64,000 bases of DNA from Gemmatales bacterium (GTDB taxonomy: Bacteria; Planctomycetota; Planctomycetia; Gemmatales; Gemmataceae). Location: the NCBI GenBank assembly GCA_026004675.1, contig BPJP01000011.1, forward strand, positions 113,037-177,036, given 5' to 3'. Position numbers and translations under genes: made by a program. The notes under the pieces were generated by a model. That model had not been told where the DNA came from. It saw only the letters and a list, made by a program, of their open reading frames with translations, and did not search any database. Shown here piece after piece: positions 24,277-32,624 of this stretch (position 1 is its first letter; each line of letters opens with the position of its first letter).

Positions 24277-26544
24277 ATGATCACTCTCAAACTTCCGGAT
24301 GGGTCCACCAGACAGGTCGAAGTAGGCAGCCGTCCCCGCGACGTGGCTCAAGCTATTGGCAAACGGCTGGCCAAAGATGCGGTGGCGGCAAAAGTCGACG
24401 GTCAGATTCTCGATCTCGACCGCGAAATCCCTGGTAGTGATGGCGCTGAACTGAGCTTTCAAATCCTGACGGAAAAAGACCGCGAGGCTCTCGACGTGCT
24501 GCGGCATAGTTGCGCTCACGTGATGGCGCGAGCTGTCATGCGTCTGTTCCCCGGCGTCCAACTGGCTTTTGGCCCCACCATCGAAAACGGCTTTTACTAC
24601 GACATCGACGTAGACCCGCCCATTCGCGAGGAAGATTTTCCGCGTATCGAAGAAGAGATGTCCCGCATCATCGCCGAGGCCGAGCCCTTCGAACGCTTTG
24701 AAAGACCAACTGCCGAAGCGCGTACGCTGGTTGCCGACCTGGGTCAACAATACAAGGTCGAACATATCGACGAAGAGTTGAAACAGTTTCCAACTTTAAG
24801 TTTTTATCGCCAAGGGGAGTTTATCGACCTGTGCCGGGGACCGCATATTCCTCACGCCGGCAAGATTGGTGCCTTCAAGTTGCTGAGCATTGCTGGTGCC
24901 TACTGGAAAAACGATTCGAGCCGCAAGCAATTGCAACGTCTTTACGGCACGGCATTCTTCCACCGCAAAGACCTCGAGGAATATCTCAAACAGCTCGAGG
25001 AGGCGAAAAAGCGCGACCACCGCGTCCTGGGCAAGCAACTGAAGCTATTCACCATCAGCCAGGCAACCGGCAGCGGACTCATACTGTGGATGCCTAAAGG
25101 AGCTCTGGTCCGTGGCCTTCTGGAATCCTTCATCAAGGACGAATTGCTGAAACGAGGTTATCAGCCCGTCTATACGCCGCACATCGGTCGACTCGAAATG
25201 TACCGCACCAGCGGACATTTTCCTTACTACCGCGACGCCCAATTTCCGCCAATGTATTTTCGACCAGCAGCGGGGGCGCTTGATTTGGCTCAGTACCGCC
25301 TCGCTGCCGGCGAGCTTGACGAGAAAAGAGAACGAGAAATCCAGGAATATTTCCGCATGGCTCAATTTCGGCTTCCTGGTTACGACGAAGCCAAAACGAC
25401 CGAGGAAAAACTGGAAGCGGTGCACCGCCAGGTCTTGCGCTTATTAGACGCGATGGATGTCGACCTGCCCGAATATCATCAGGCCAAGACCTCACAGGAG
25501 CGTGCTCAAGCCCTGCTCGCTTGGCTCGAACGCCAGGAAGGCTATTTGCTCAAGCCGATGAATTGTCCGCACCACATCCAGATTTACAAAGCCGAACCGC
25601 ACAGTTATCGCGACCTGCCCGTCCGCTACGCCGAGTTCGGCACGGTTTACCGCTACGAACAAACGGGCGAGCTTTCCGGCATGACTCGTGTTCGCGGTTT
25701 TACCCAGGATGACGCTCACCTGTTCATGACCGCCGAGCAGGTCGAAAGCGAAATGGTCGCGAATCTCGACCTGGTTCTGTTTGTTTTGAAAAGCCTGGGT
25801 CTGGATGACTATCGCGTTCGGGTCGGTTTGCGCGATCCGGACAGCGACAAATACGTCGGCAACGCCGACAACTGGAACAAGGCTGAAGCCACCTTGACCG
25901 GGATCGTCAGCCAGCTGAATTTGAACTATTCGCTGGAAAAAGGCGAGGCTGCGTTTTACGGGCCTAAGGTAGACTTCGTCGTACGCGACTGTATCGGCCG
26001 AGAATGGCAGTTGGGCACAGTCCAACTCGATTACAACCTTCCCGAACGTTTTGACCTGCAATACATCGGTCGGGACAATCAGCCGCATCGCCCAGTGATG
26101 ATTCACCGCGCCCCGTTCGGATCGATGGAACGGTTTGTGGCCATTTTGATCGAACATTTCGCCGGTGCCTTCCCACTGTGGCTGGCTCCCGAACAAGTAC
26201 GCATCTGTCCCGTCAGTGAAAAAACCGTCGACTACGCCCGCAAAGTCGGGCAGACGTTCGAGCAACATGGCTTCCGCGTTCGCGTGGATGATCGCCCGGA
26301 AAAGATCGGCTTCAAAATTCGCGAAGCCCAATTGGAGAAAATCCCCTACATGCTTGTCGTCGGTGAAAAGGAGGCGGCAAACCAAACGGTGTCGGTTCGA
26401 GATCGCGTTGAGGGAGACCTCGGTGCGAAACCGGTCGAAGAAGTGCTCGCCTCGCTTGTCGACGAAGTGAAAGAAAAACGGATTCGACAAGTGAGCAAGG
26501 CATCAGCAGGACTGGCGGACTCCAGTGCCAAATTCAGCGGTTAG
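24277..26544 (+). CDS. thrS: Threonyl-tRNA synthetase
   Basis: 755 residues. The order is TGS domain ('MITLKLPDGSTRQVEVG'), editing domain with 'VLRHSCAHVMARAVMRLFPG' and 'DLCRGPHIPHAGKIGAF', class II core motif 1 ('KDELLKRGYQPVYTPHIGR'), then 'KPMNCPHHIQIYKAEP', motif 2 ('RYAEFGTVYRYEQTGELSGM'), motif 3 ('HRAPFGSMERFVAILIEH') and the anticodon-binding domain. The family is usually about 640 residues. The excess is an insert at about residues 329-420 between motif 1 and KPMNCP, Glu/Arg/Ala rich and probably helical. I chose ATG 24277, where homology begins. It charges tRNA-Thr in the cytoplasm. Confidence 0.96.
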   Translation: MITLKLPDGSTRQVEVGSRPRDVAQAIGKRLAKDAVAAKVDGQILDLDREIPGSDGAELSFQILTEKDREALDVLRHSCAHVMARAVMRLFPGVQLAFGPTIENGFYYDIDVDPPIREEDFPRIEEEMSRIIAEAEPFERFERPTAEARTLVADLGQQYKVEHIDEELKQFPTLSFYRQGEFIDLCRGPHIPHAGKIGAFKLLSIAGAYWKNDSSRKQLQRLYGTAFFHRKDLEEYLKQLEEAKKRDHRVLGKQLKLFTISQATGSGLILWMPKGALVRGLLESFIKDELLKRGYQPVYTPHIGRLEMYRTSGHFPYYRDAQFPPMYFRPAAGALDLAQYRLAAGELDEKREREIQEYFRMAQFRLPGYDEAKTTEEKLEAVHRQVLRLLDAMDVDLPEYHQAKTSQERAQALLAWLERQEGYLLKPMNCPHHIQIYKAEPHSYRDLPVRYAEFGTVYRYEQTGELSGMTRVRGFTQDDAHLFMTAEQVESEMVANLDLVLFVLKSLGLDDYRVRVGLRDPDSDKYVGNADNWNKAEATLTGIVSQLNLNYSLEKGEAAFYGPKVDFVVRDCIGREWQLGTVQLDYNLPERFDLQYIGRDNQPHRPVMIHRAPFGSMERFVAILIEHFAGAFPLWLAPEQVRICPVSEKTVDYARKVGQTFEQHGFRVRVDDRPEKIGFKIREAQLEKIPYMLVVGEKEAANQTVSVRDRVEGDLGAKPVEEVLASLVDEVKEKRIRQVSKASAGLADSSAKFSG

Positions 26545-26586
26545 CAAGCACGGTTGGTGATAGTCAGCGCGTGGATATACCCAGGA

Positions 26587-27261
26587 ATGAAACCATTCTT
26601 ATCAAGGCGCAATCGGAGTGAACTGTCCGGTCGACGGTTGCCTGCATGTTTCCCACGCGATCACCGTTTGCCCCAGATTTACCGTTTGACAAGCGGAGAG
26701 CAGGGCGATGCCAAAGCGCATGGGCCGCTGGCGCGGGAACCGGCTTTGGCTGCCTTGGAAGCGGCGTTTTTCATCGCCGATGAGCCGCTGACCGCCCGCC
26801 GTCTGGCGGGAATTGCCGGCCTGAAAGATGGATCCGAAGCCAGGCGACTGATTCGCAAACTGCAATCGTTCTACGAGGCGGACCAGACGGCGTTTCAAAT
26901 CGTGGAAATCGCCGGTGGTTTCCAATTGTTGACCCGACCCGTGTTCGAGCCGTGGCTGGCACGTCTTCGGCCTCTGGGCGCCGAGTTGCGCTTGTCCCCC
27001 GCGGCAAGGGAAACTCTCGCTATCATCGCTTACCGTCAGCCGATTATGCGAGCTGATATCGAGTCGATTCGCGGGGTCCAATGCGGCGAAATCCTTCGAC
27101 AATTGATGGAAAAGAATTTGATCCGCATTGCGGGGCGCCATGATTCGCTTGGCAGGCCGGTTCTCTACGGAACCACAAAACGGTTTCTTCAAGTCTTTGG
27201 CTTGAAAAGCCTGAAAGATTTGCCCACCATCGACGATCTACCCCCGCCGCAGGGCAGCTAG
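26587..27261 (+). CDS. scpB: SMC-ScpA complex subunit ScpB
   Basis: About 224 residues. The tandem winged helices of ScpB are clear: 'ALEAAFFIADEPLTARRLAG', 'LIRKLQSFYEADQTAFQIVE', 'GGFQLLTRPVFEPWLARLR', and the conserved 'ARETLAIIAYRQPIMRADIE' with 'SIRGVQCGEILRQLMEKNLI'. ScpB dimers bridge ScpA and SMC in chromosome condensation. The start is uncertain: ATG 26587 gives a long basic tail, and an internal start is possible. Before the mobile element inserted, this gene lay about 35 bp from the 3' end of tRNA-Val. Confidence 0.92.
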   Translation: MKPFLSRRNRSELSGRRLPACFPRDHRLPQIYRLTSGEQGDAKAHGPLAREPALAALEAAFFIADEPLTARRLAGIAGLKDGSEARRLIRKLQSFYEADQTAFQIVEIAGGFQLLTRPVFEPWLARLRPLGAELRLSPAARETLAIIAYRQPIMRADIESIRGVQCGEILRQLMEKNLIRIAGRHDSLGRPVLYGTTKRFLQVFGLKSLKDLPTIDDLPPPQGS

Positions 27262-27295
27262 TCGCTCGTGGATCGTCAGTCGCAAATCTTACAAA

Positions 27296-27316
27296 TGGGC
27301 ACTGAGGGACTCGAAC
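27296..27316. repeat. Left attachment site (attL), displaced tRNA-Val 3' end
   Basis: These 21 bases are identical to the 3' end of tRNA-Val including its discriminator base. They correspond to the T-arm and acceptor stem on the minus strand. The bases to the left (scpB side) are the chromosome that originally followed the tRNA. The bases to the right belong to the element. Confidence 0.88.
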
Positions 27317-27486
27317 AACCAACAAATTTCCTGGAAAAATCGAGCATTTCTGAACCGGCGACGCAAAATACGACGCAATCGCAAAAAACCCTGGAAAAAC
27401 TGGCGGATACGCTACGCAGTCTGCCAGATGCGGACCGCGAACGGCTCGCCGACCTGCTAACCGATGATAGGAGCGGCGGCGGATAG
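27317..27486 (+). other. Orphaned integrase C-terminal coding segment
   Basis: In phase with the att repeat, this stretch encodes 56 residues starting 'QPTNFLEKSSISEP' and ending 'LADLLTDDRSGGG' before a stop at 27484-27486. It contains a helix-like 'KLADTLRSLPDADRERLADL' similar to the C-terminal tails I recall from planctomycete integrases. Joined through the att core to 36252, it extends the integrase frame without interruption. It therefore looks like the true 3' end of the int gene, separated from it by integration. In the integrated state it lacks a proper start, apart from a GTG at 27268 in host DNA. Confidence 0.7.
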
Positions 27487-27646
27487 CTTTGGGTCCTTCC
27501 CAGCACCAGCGAACGCGAGACTGGCCGCGGAACAGTCGCGAAAGTGAGCAGACTTTCTTTCGGGAGAGGGGATCGGGAGCCGCGCCGGTTGGCGATCCTG
27601 CGGCGAAAACGGCCAAACATGACCGACGTAACGGAGATCGAAAAAC

Positions 27647-27886
27647 ATGGCGTTCCAATGCCCGACGTGCGATAAGCCGATGCGAGTTTTGCGCACGACT
27701 CACAGCCGCGATGCGATCCTGCGGCGGCGAATCTGCCCGGCCTGCGGTTTTCGCATGACCACGGCCGAACGACGGCTCGGCGACCGAAAGCCCGCTACAT
27801 CTGCGCGTGCCGTCATATCTATCGCACAATTGGTCCGCGACCTCGAATTGCAACACCAGCTTCTCAGCCAACTCGGCTACGATTAA
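27647..27886 (+). CDS. Small NrdR-like zinc-ribbon protein
   Basis: 79 residues. 'MAFQCPTCDKPMRVLRTTHS' and 'ILRRRICPACGFRMTTAERRL' give a C5-x2-C8 / C29-x2-C32 zinc ribbon very like the N-terminal domain of the repressor NrdR, but the ATP-cone domain of NrdR is missing. The rest is a short helix. Small zinc-ribbon activators (Ogr/Delta) control late genes in P2 and P4, so a regulator of the capsid gene or of a helper phage is an attractive analogy, not a demonstrated one. It is the first gene of the element and 17 bp from the next. Confidence 0.75.
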   Translation: MAFQCPTCDKPMRVLRTTHSRDAILRRRICPACGFRMTTAERRLGDRKPATSARAVISIAQLVRDLELQHQLLSQLGYD

Positions 27887-27903
27887 GCCAAAGGGGACAA
27901 ACC

Positions 27904-28404
27904 ATGAGCAAACCCGTTCCAGCCATCCAGCGACCCTCGAAAGAAAAATCGGCGGCGTTCGTCCGGCTTCTCTGCGAGCAAAACGACCAGCACATGCGGG
28001 ACGAGTTCACGCCCGCCGAAGTCGTCGAGCTGATGACCGCCTGCGAGTACGACTGCGACGCCGACACCATCGCGGAATTCCATCGCAAAGGATACCTGCC
28101 CGGCATCCATCCCGACCAACGAACCTGGAACGCCCAGGACGTTTTCCAACTCGTCAAAGCCCTGGAACAACGCCGGCGATGGCTGCCCAACTCGTCAAAG
28201 CATCGCCACAAGAAACCCCGGGCCCTGGTCGATTGGGAAAGCGACATGGACCGCCCCGATGCCCGCGAAGCCTACTTCGCCGAGCTGGCCAACTACACCA
28301 TCGAAGACCTCTTGCTGTGGCTGACCCTCGAAGCCAATCGCGACATCCGCGAGGCGTTCTGGATCGCCGCACGCGAAAAACTGAAACAAGCCGGGGTGTT
28401 CTGA
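27904..28404 (+). CDS. MerR-like helix-turn-helix protein of the element
   Basis: 166 residues. 'FTPAEVVELMTACEYDCDAD' followed by 'TIAEFHRKGYLPGIHPDQRT' and 'WNAQDVFQLVKALEQRRRW' resembles a MerR-type winged HTH. The C-terminal 70 residues are acidic and helical ('ELANYTIEDLLLWLTLEAN'). In gene order it occupies the place just before the protease-capsid gene, overlapping it by ATGA at 28404. It could be a DNA-binding or small packaging-like subunit. I do not recognise a specific family, so terminase small subunit remains only a guess. Confidence 0.6.
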   Translation: MSKPVPAIQRPSKEKSAAFVRLLCEQNDQHMRDEFTPAEVVELMTACEYDCDADTIAEFHRKGYLPGIHPDQRTWNAQDVFQLVKALEQRRRWLPNSSKHRHKKPRALVDWESDMDRPDAREAYFAELANYTIEDLLLWLTLEANRDIREAFWIAAREKLKQAGVF

Positions 28405-30639
28405 TGCGACCCGACGCGACCACGATCCCCGACTGCCTGACCTGCCCGGCATTCGCTCGCTTGACCGATTACGTCGGCGTTTGGGCGATCGAGCCGCGCG
28501 CCGGCGCAACCCTTTGGCAGCTGGCGCAAAAAAACCGACTTGTCCCGCCATCTCGCCGAGGCCCAGCCGCAGCCGATCCAAGCCCATACGATCAAGCATC
28601 GTTCTGGCCAAGCCGGCACCGCGGAGAAAAATATCCGCGTCATCGAACTCGTCGGCACGCTGATGAAATCTCGCCCATCGCTCGGCGGCACCTCCACCGT
28701 GGACGCACGCCGGCAAATTCGGCTAGCCGCCAACGATAACTCCGTCGATGCGATCCTGCTGCACATCGACTCGCCTGGCGGCACCGTGGCCGGAACCGAC
28801 GACCTGGCGAAAGAGGTGCAAGCCGCAGCGAAAAAGAAACCCGTCTTCGCCCAGATCGAAGACCTCGGCGCCTCGGCGGCCTACTGGATCGCCAGCCAGG
28901 CCGACAAGGTTTTCGCCAATTCGCCGACGGCTCTGGTCGGCAGCATCGGCACGCTGCTAGTCGTTTACGATTTCAGCCAGCAAGCCGAGAAGGAAGGCAT
29001 CCGCACGCTGGTCTTCGCCACCGGCGACCTCAAAGGTGCTGGCGTCGCCGGCTCCAAAGTAACCGACCAGCAAGCCGACTATTTCCAAGGTCTGGTCAAC
29101 GACGCCCAGCGACAATTCGATCTGGCCGTCCAAGCCGGTCGGCGACTGAACGAAAGCCAATTCGCGAAAGCGAAAACCGGTGCCGTGTTCGCGGCGGACG
29201 AAGCCCTGCGGCTCGGTTTGCTCGACGGAATCCAAAACCTCGATGCGACCCTGGAACGAATCGCGTCGGGCAGTTTGCAGAGAAGGGGACCACGCATGAC
29301 CAATGATCTCGACACCATCCGGGCGGAAGAACGCCAACGGCTCGCCGCCATCGACAACGCGACCAGAAACCTGCACCTCGACGGACCATTCGCCGAGCGC
29401 GCCGAAGAACTGCGGCAGCAAGCCATCGCCGGCGATCTGACCATCGAACAACTGCAAGCCGGCTTGCTCGACCTGATCCGGCAATCCCGGCCGGCGGCAC
29501 CGCTTTTGACCGGCGGCGCGAAGTGGATCAGCTCGACCGATCACCTGGCGGCAGCCCTGCTCGCCAAGGCCGGTCTCGAACGCCTGGCCGAGAAAGCATT
29601 CGGTCCGCACGTCATGGAACAAAGCCGACCTTTGCATGCCGCTTCCCTCGTGGACATCTGCCGCGAAGCGATCCGGCTCGACGGCAGGGAAATCCCGCGA
29701 ACCCGAAACCAGATCATCTCGGCGGCATTCAGCGGCGGCTCGATCCCGACGGCTCTCGGCACCGCCAGCGACAAGGTGCTCGTCGCGGCCTACCTGCAAG
29801 CCCCGGCGGCCTGGCGTTCCTTCGCTGCCGTTCGCTCGACCAGCAATTTCAAAACCCACAATGCCATTCGGCCAACCTTCGGCGGGAACCTCTCCGAACT
29901 CCCCGAAGGCGGCGGCATCGATCATGGCACGCTCGGCGAAGACGTTTACACCTACTCCGTCAGCACCTACGCGAAGCAATACAAGATCGACCGCCGAGCG
30001 ATCATCAACGACGACGCGAGCATCTTCTCGGATGTCATCCCAGGACTCGCCCGCGCCGCCGCCCGAACCCTCAACGACCTCGTCGCCTTCAAAATCCTCG
30101 AAAACGCCAACAGCTTCTGGTCCAACGGCAACAACAATTTCCTCACCGGCGGCGGCTCGGCTCTCGGCTCAGCCGGCTTGTCCGCCGCCATCCAAATGCT
30201 ACGCGACATGACCGATGCCGAAGGAAACTACCTCGACCTCGAACCGCGCGTCTTGCTGGTCCCCAGCGACCTCGAAGAAACCGCACGCGCCCTTTTGAAT
30301 TCCGATTTCGTCGAACGTTCGCAAGCACCGAACGACCGCGAGCCGACCGGCAACGTGCATCGCAACATCGCCGAGCTGGTTGTCGAACCCCGGCTCGGCA
30401 ACGGCGTGACCTTCGGGGACGTCACGCAAGTCGGCTCGACAACCGCATGGTACCTGTTCAGCGACCCAAGCAACGCTGCCGTCATCGTGGCGTTCCTCAA
30501 CGGCCAACAAACGCCGATCATCGAGCCATTCGGCCTGCGGGACGATCCCGACCACCTGGCTTTGCAGTTTCGCGTCTACCACGATTTCGGCGTCGCTCTG
30601 GGCGATAACCGGGCCGCCATCAAGGCCGCAGGAGCGTAA
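28404..30639 (+). CDS. Prohead protease (S49/ClpP-like)-major capsid protein fusion, frame broken by one extra A
   Basis: Translation from ATG 28404 ('MRPDATTIPDCLTCPAFARL') runs into an A7 run at 28528-28534. With six A it continues 'QKTDLSRHLAEAQP' to 30639, about 744 residues. The first ~290 residues form an S49/SppA-like protease: 'AILLHIDSPGGTVAGTDDLA' and the nucleophile Ser (about 157) in 'EDLGASAAYWIASQADKVF'. After a helical scaffold-like linker comes a Mu gpT/HK97-type capsid domain ('SFAAVRSTSNFKTHNAIRP', 'YAKQYKIDRRAIINDDASIF', 'LVPSDLEETARALLNSDF'). Such fusions make the shell and its own maturation protease. The run may be an error or a programmed slippage site. Confidence 0.85.
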
Positions 30640-30740
30640 GCAACCTCTACGTGGCACCGCCTGTCTGCACACCGGCAGGCAGACGCGGCAGTCGGAGTTC
30701 CCGTCACGTCGGCGCCTCATTCGTGTCAACCCTCGCCCTG

Positions 30741-30777
30741 ATCCCCTCTCCCTCCGGGAGAGGGTAGGGGTGAGGGC
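30741..30777. repeat. REP-like palindrome copy 1
   Basis: CCCTCTCCC (30744-30752) and GGGAGAGGG (30756-30764) form a perfect 9-bp stem with a 3-base loop, followed by TAGGGGTGAGGGCTC. Related degenerate copies occur at 31395-31510. This type of CCCTCTCC/GGGAGAGGG repeat with a GTGAGGG tail is widespread between genes in planctomycetes and other bacteria, so it probably predates or accompanies the GNAT gene rather than encoding an element function. Confidence 0.75.
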
Positions 30778-30785
30778 TCGGCGTG

Positions 30786-30803
30786 GCGGGGTTTTTTCCC
30801 CGC
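30786..30803 (+). terminator. GC hairpin between capsid and GNAT genes
   Basis: GCGGGG (30786-30791), a T6 loop and CCCCGC (30798-30803) form a strong 6-bp hairpin 14 bp before the GNAT start codon. The Ts lie in the loop rather than after the stem, so it is not a classic intrinsic terminator. It may instead shield the GNAT ribosome-binding site (AAGAGGAA) or slow transcription. Confidence 0.35.
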
Positions 30804-30817
30804 AAGAGGAATGAACC

Positions 30818-31333
30818 ATGGAGAAGACACACCTCGGCACCTTTCGTCGGCGGCCAGTGTTCGTCGCTCGCTGCACGCTCGACGACCTCGACGCCTTGCA
30901 GCAGTTTTCCGACGCGGTGCTGCGCCGAGATTACTTTTTCAAAAAAGGCCATTGGCAATACCTGCTGTCATCGCCTCACTTGAACGCCGTCTGGGCCATC
31001 GGCCTGGGCGCCAAAGGCCGCAAGGAAAGCGACGAGCCGCTCGAGCTGGTCGGCCTGTTCGTGCAGCACGCCAAAAGCATCCTGTACAACTTCTTTCTTC
31101 GCGACGACGTTCGCGGCCAAGGCCTCGGCGGCATGGTCTTGCAGCATTTCCAGCCGCAAACGATCCGCGCCAAGATGGACATGTCCACGGGCGATCCGAC
31201 CGGCTTTTACGAAAAACACGGCTACCGCGTGGCGAAGAAGGTCGCCAGCAAAGGGGTGGCAGGCAAACGCGAACAGGATGCCAACATCGCCCTGATGGTG
31301 CCAGCGACCACGCATGAACACGACCACGGATGA
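30818..31333 (+). CDS. GNAT-family N-acetyltransferase, probable cargo gene
   Basis: 171 residues. The acetyl-CoA pyrophosphate loop is 'DDVRGQGLGGMVLQHF' (R-x-x-G-x-G/A), followed by 'GDPTGFYEKHGYRVAKK', the usual beta-bulge/C-terminal region of GNAT enzymes. The acceptor substrate is unknown. The final residues 'TTHEHDHG' are encoded by the first units of a 15-bp tandem repeat, so the original C-terminus was probably overwritten. REP-like repeats on both sides suggest it entered the element as a separate cassette. It has its own ribosome-binding site AAGAGGAA. Confidence 0.8.
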   Translation: MEKTHLGTFRRRPVFVARCTLDDLDALQQFSDAVLRRDYFFKKGHWQYLLSSPHLNAVWAIGLGAKGRKESDEPLELVGLFVQHAKSILYNFFLRDDVRGQGLGGMVLQHFQPQTIRAKMDMSTGDPTGFYEKHGYRVAKKVASKGVAGKREQDANIALMVPATTHEHDHG

Positions 31334-31385
31334 ACACGACCACGAATGAACACGACCACGCATGAACACGGATGAACACGAATGA
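31311..31385. repeat. Short tandem repeat, unit ATGAACACGACCACG
   Basis: About five head-to-tail, slightly degenerate copies of a 15-16-bp unit (ATGAACACGACCACG and shorter ATGAACACGG/A forms) start inside the 3' end of the GNAT gene and run beyond its stop. A related inverse motif, ATTCGTGTCT repeated, lies at 31525-31548. This type of ATGAACACGA/ATTCGTGTC repeat is common between genes in planctomycetes. No coding or CRISPR function is apparent. Confidence 0.75.
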
Positions 31386-31394
31386 TTCGCGCCT

Positions 31395-31510
31395 GTCCCC
31401 GCTCCCATTGGGAGAGGGATTAGGATGACGGGCTCGACTTCCCCTCTCCTTCCGGGAGAGGGTAGGGGTGAGGGCTCAGCTTCCCCTCTCTCGATGGGAG
31501 AGGGTAGGAA
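31395..31510. repeat. REP-like palindrome copies 2-4
   Basis: Three degenerate copies of the CCCTCTCC...GGGAGAGGG palindrome occur in a row: around 31400-31422 (CTCCCATTGGGAGAGGG), 31442-31462 (with the TAGGGGTGAGGGCTC tail) and 31484-31505. They share the sequence of the copy at 30744. The region from 31334 to 31667 has no gene. Confidence 0.7.
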
Positions 31511-31667
31511 AAGGACCACAACTCCATTCGTGTCTATTCGTGTCTATTCGCGGTTTTTAATCAGCGACCTATTGAAAATTCCCATGCGAACATGGTAGGC
31601 TTTCTTGTGCCGGTGTCGCGAACCGGCACTGCTGCTGTGGGCGGCATGTCTTGACGGCCAAAAAAAA

Positions 31668-31687
31668 GGGCCGGGTGCCACCGGCCC
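31668..31687. promoter_or_regulatory. A-run plus perfect hairpin upstream of the winged-helix regulator
   Basis: An A-run ending at 31667 is followed by GGGCCGG (31668-31674), loop GTGCCA and CCGGCCC (31681-31687). Read on the minus strand this is a stem followed by U-rich RNA, i.e. an intrinsic terminator stopping leftward transcription. Read on the plus strand it is a 5' leader hairpin. A matching arrangement occurs at 32919-32947. Confidence 0.55.
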
Positions 31688-31694
31688 AATTCAA

Positions 31695-31708
31695 AGTGAG
31701 TTCTCACT
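31695..31708. promoter_or_regulatory. Operator-like palindrome AGTGAG-TT-CTCACT
   Basis: A perfect 6-bp dyad (AGTGAG 31695-31700, CTCACT 31703-31708) lies 14 bp before the ATG of the winged-helix gene. This is a good position for autorepression by its product. The repeated half-site GGTGAG follows at 31716-31721. Confidence 0.45.
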
Positions 31709-31722
31709 CAGTGAAGGTGAGT

Positions 31723-32403
31723 ATGCCTAAACGCCATTCTACCAGCCAACCATCGGAAAGCAAGTCTAAAAAACGCCGTCTCAATTTTCATCTTTCGGCC
31801 AAAAACAAAGAAAAGATTTCCGAGAAACTGCTTCTCGTGAAAGGCTTCGCCGAACATTACGCAGCCTGGCAGAAAGAGTGGGAGAGAACGTACGGGACAA
31901 AATTCCCACACGACATGGATGACGTAATCGAATTGGCGGTGTGTGCAGGACTCGATCCAAATCGGATATTTGACGGCAAATGGAAATACGCTGATGTATT
32001 TCCAATCATCCAGGGCTACCTGCGCCGCCAGCAGCAGCAGGCGCAGCTGCAAGCCGAACAGGAAAGCCGAAAACCCACCGCCGAGGACGCCAAGAGGCCC
32101 ATCGAAGCGACGCCAAGCGGATTTATCCTGAACGGCCGGCACTATTCGTTGACCGGCAAACCCCTGGCCGTGCTGAACGTGTTGCTCGCGTCCCAACGAC
32201 GCGAAGCTAAAGCCGATACCATCTACGAGAAATGCTGGCCGGATGACACCGCCGACAACCCAAGGCAAGTTGTTCTGAATGCCGTCACCCAACTACGCAA
32301 GGCATTGCAAAAAGCGATGCGACGCCAAGGGATTAAACAAGACCCGATCACGTCTACGGGTAAAGGTAAAGACTTGACCTACCGGCTCAATCTGCCACAA
32401 TAG
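31723..32403 (+). CDS. Winged-helix (OmpR-type C-terminal) regulator of the element
   Basis: 226 residues from ATG 31723 (Shine-Dalgarno GAAGGTGA). The N-terminus is very basic ('KSKKRRLNFHLSAKNKEKI'). A Gln-rich helical middle ('RRQQQQAQLQAEQESRK') follows, then a C-terminal OmpR/PhoB-like winged helix: 'FILNGRHYSLTGKPLAVLN', 'YEKCWPDDTADNPRQVVLN', 'TQLRKALQKAMRRQG', 'GKGKDLTYRLNLP'. No receiver domain is present. It is probably the element's transcriptional switch or an accessory replication protein, with the palindrome upstream as a candidate operator. A TTG at 31651 in the same frame would add 24 residues that overlap the leader hairpin, so I prefer the ATG. Confidence 0.75.
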   Translation: MPKRHSTSQPSESKSKKRRLNFHLSAKNKEKISEKLLLVKGFAEHYAAWQKEWERTYGTKFPHDMDDVIELAVCAGLDPNRIFDGKWKYADVFPIIQGYLRRQQQQAQLQAEQESRKPTAEDAKRPIEATPSGFILNGRHYSLTGKPLAVLNVLLASQRREAKADTIYEKCWPDDTADNPRQVVLNAVTQLRKALQKAMRRQGIKQDPITSTGKGKDLTYRLNLPQ

Positions 32404-32563
32404 ACCTCGCCTGCACCAAGGCTCCCTTTTGGACCTGATGGTAGGAAGCCTGCTGCCGGCGGCGGTGCTGCGAACACCTCCGCCGGTCTTTTTGCGCTTT
32501 CGCTCGCCGTCGCATTGGCGTCGTGCGAGGCGGAAACCCTCGTCTACGCGCCGAACCTGCCAA

Positions 32564-32624
32564 AATAACGCCAGAATAACGCCAAATAATAAATTTGTTA
32601 TTGTAACGTTATTCTGGTGTTATT
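32564..32624. promoter_or_regulatory. Long inverted repeat at the excisionase promoter
   Basis: Left arm AATAACGCCAGAATAACG (32564-32581) matches the reverse complement of the right arm (32607-32624) at 17 of 18 positions. The 25 bases between them are AT-rich and hold a second, smaller dyad (AATAATAAATTTGTTATT). A TACACT at 32634-32639 is a plausible -10 for the HTH gene, which would place the right arm over its -35. The 280-bp gap before 32685 is otherwise empty. It could be an operator or a secondary replication or recombination site. Confidence 0.65.

Noticed and set aside
27268..27486. A separate 72-residue gene at the left end of the element
   Set aside because: Its first codons lie in host DNA and in the att repeat. 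The remainder is best explained as the orphaned 3' end of the integrase gene.
31311..31385. CRISPR or coding tandem repeat
   Set aside because: Units of 15-16 bp without spacers, similar to simple intergenic repeats; only the GNAT C-terminus reads into them.
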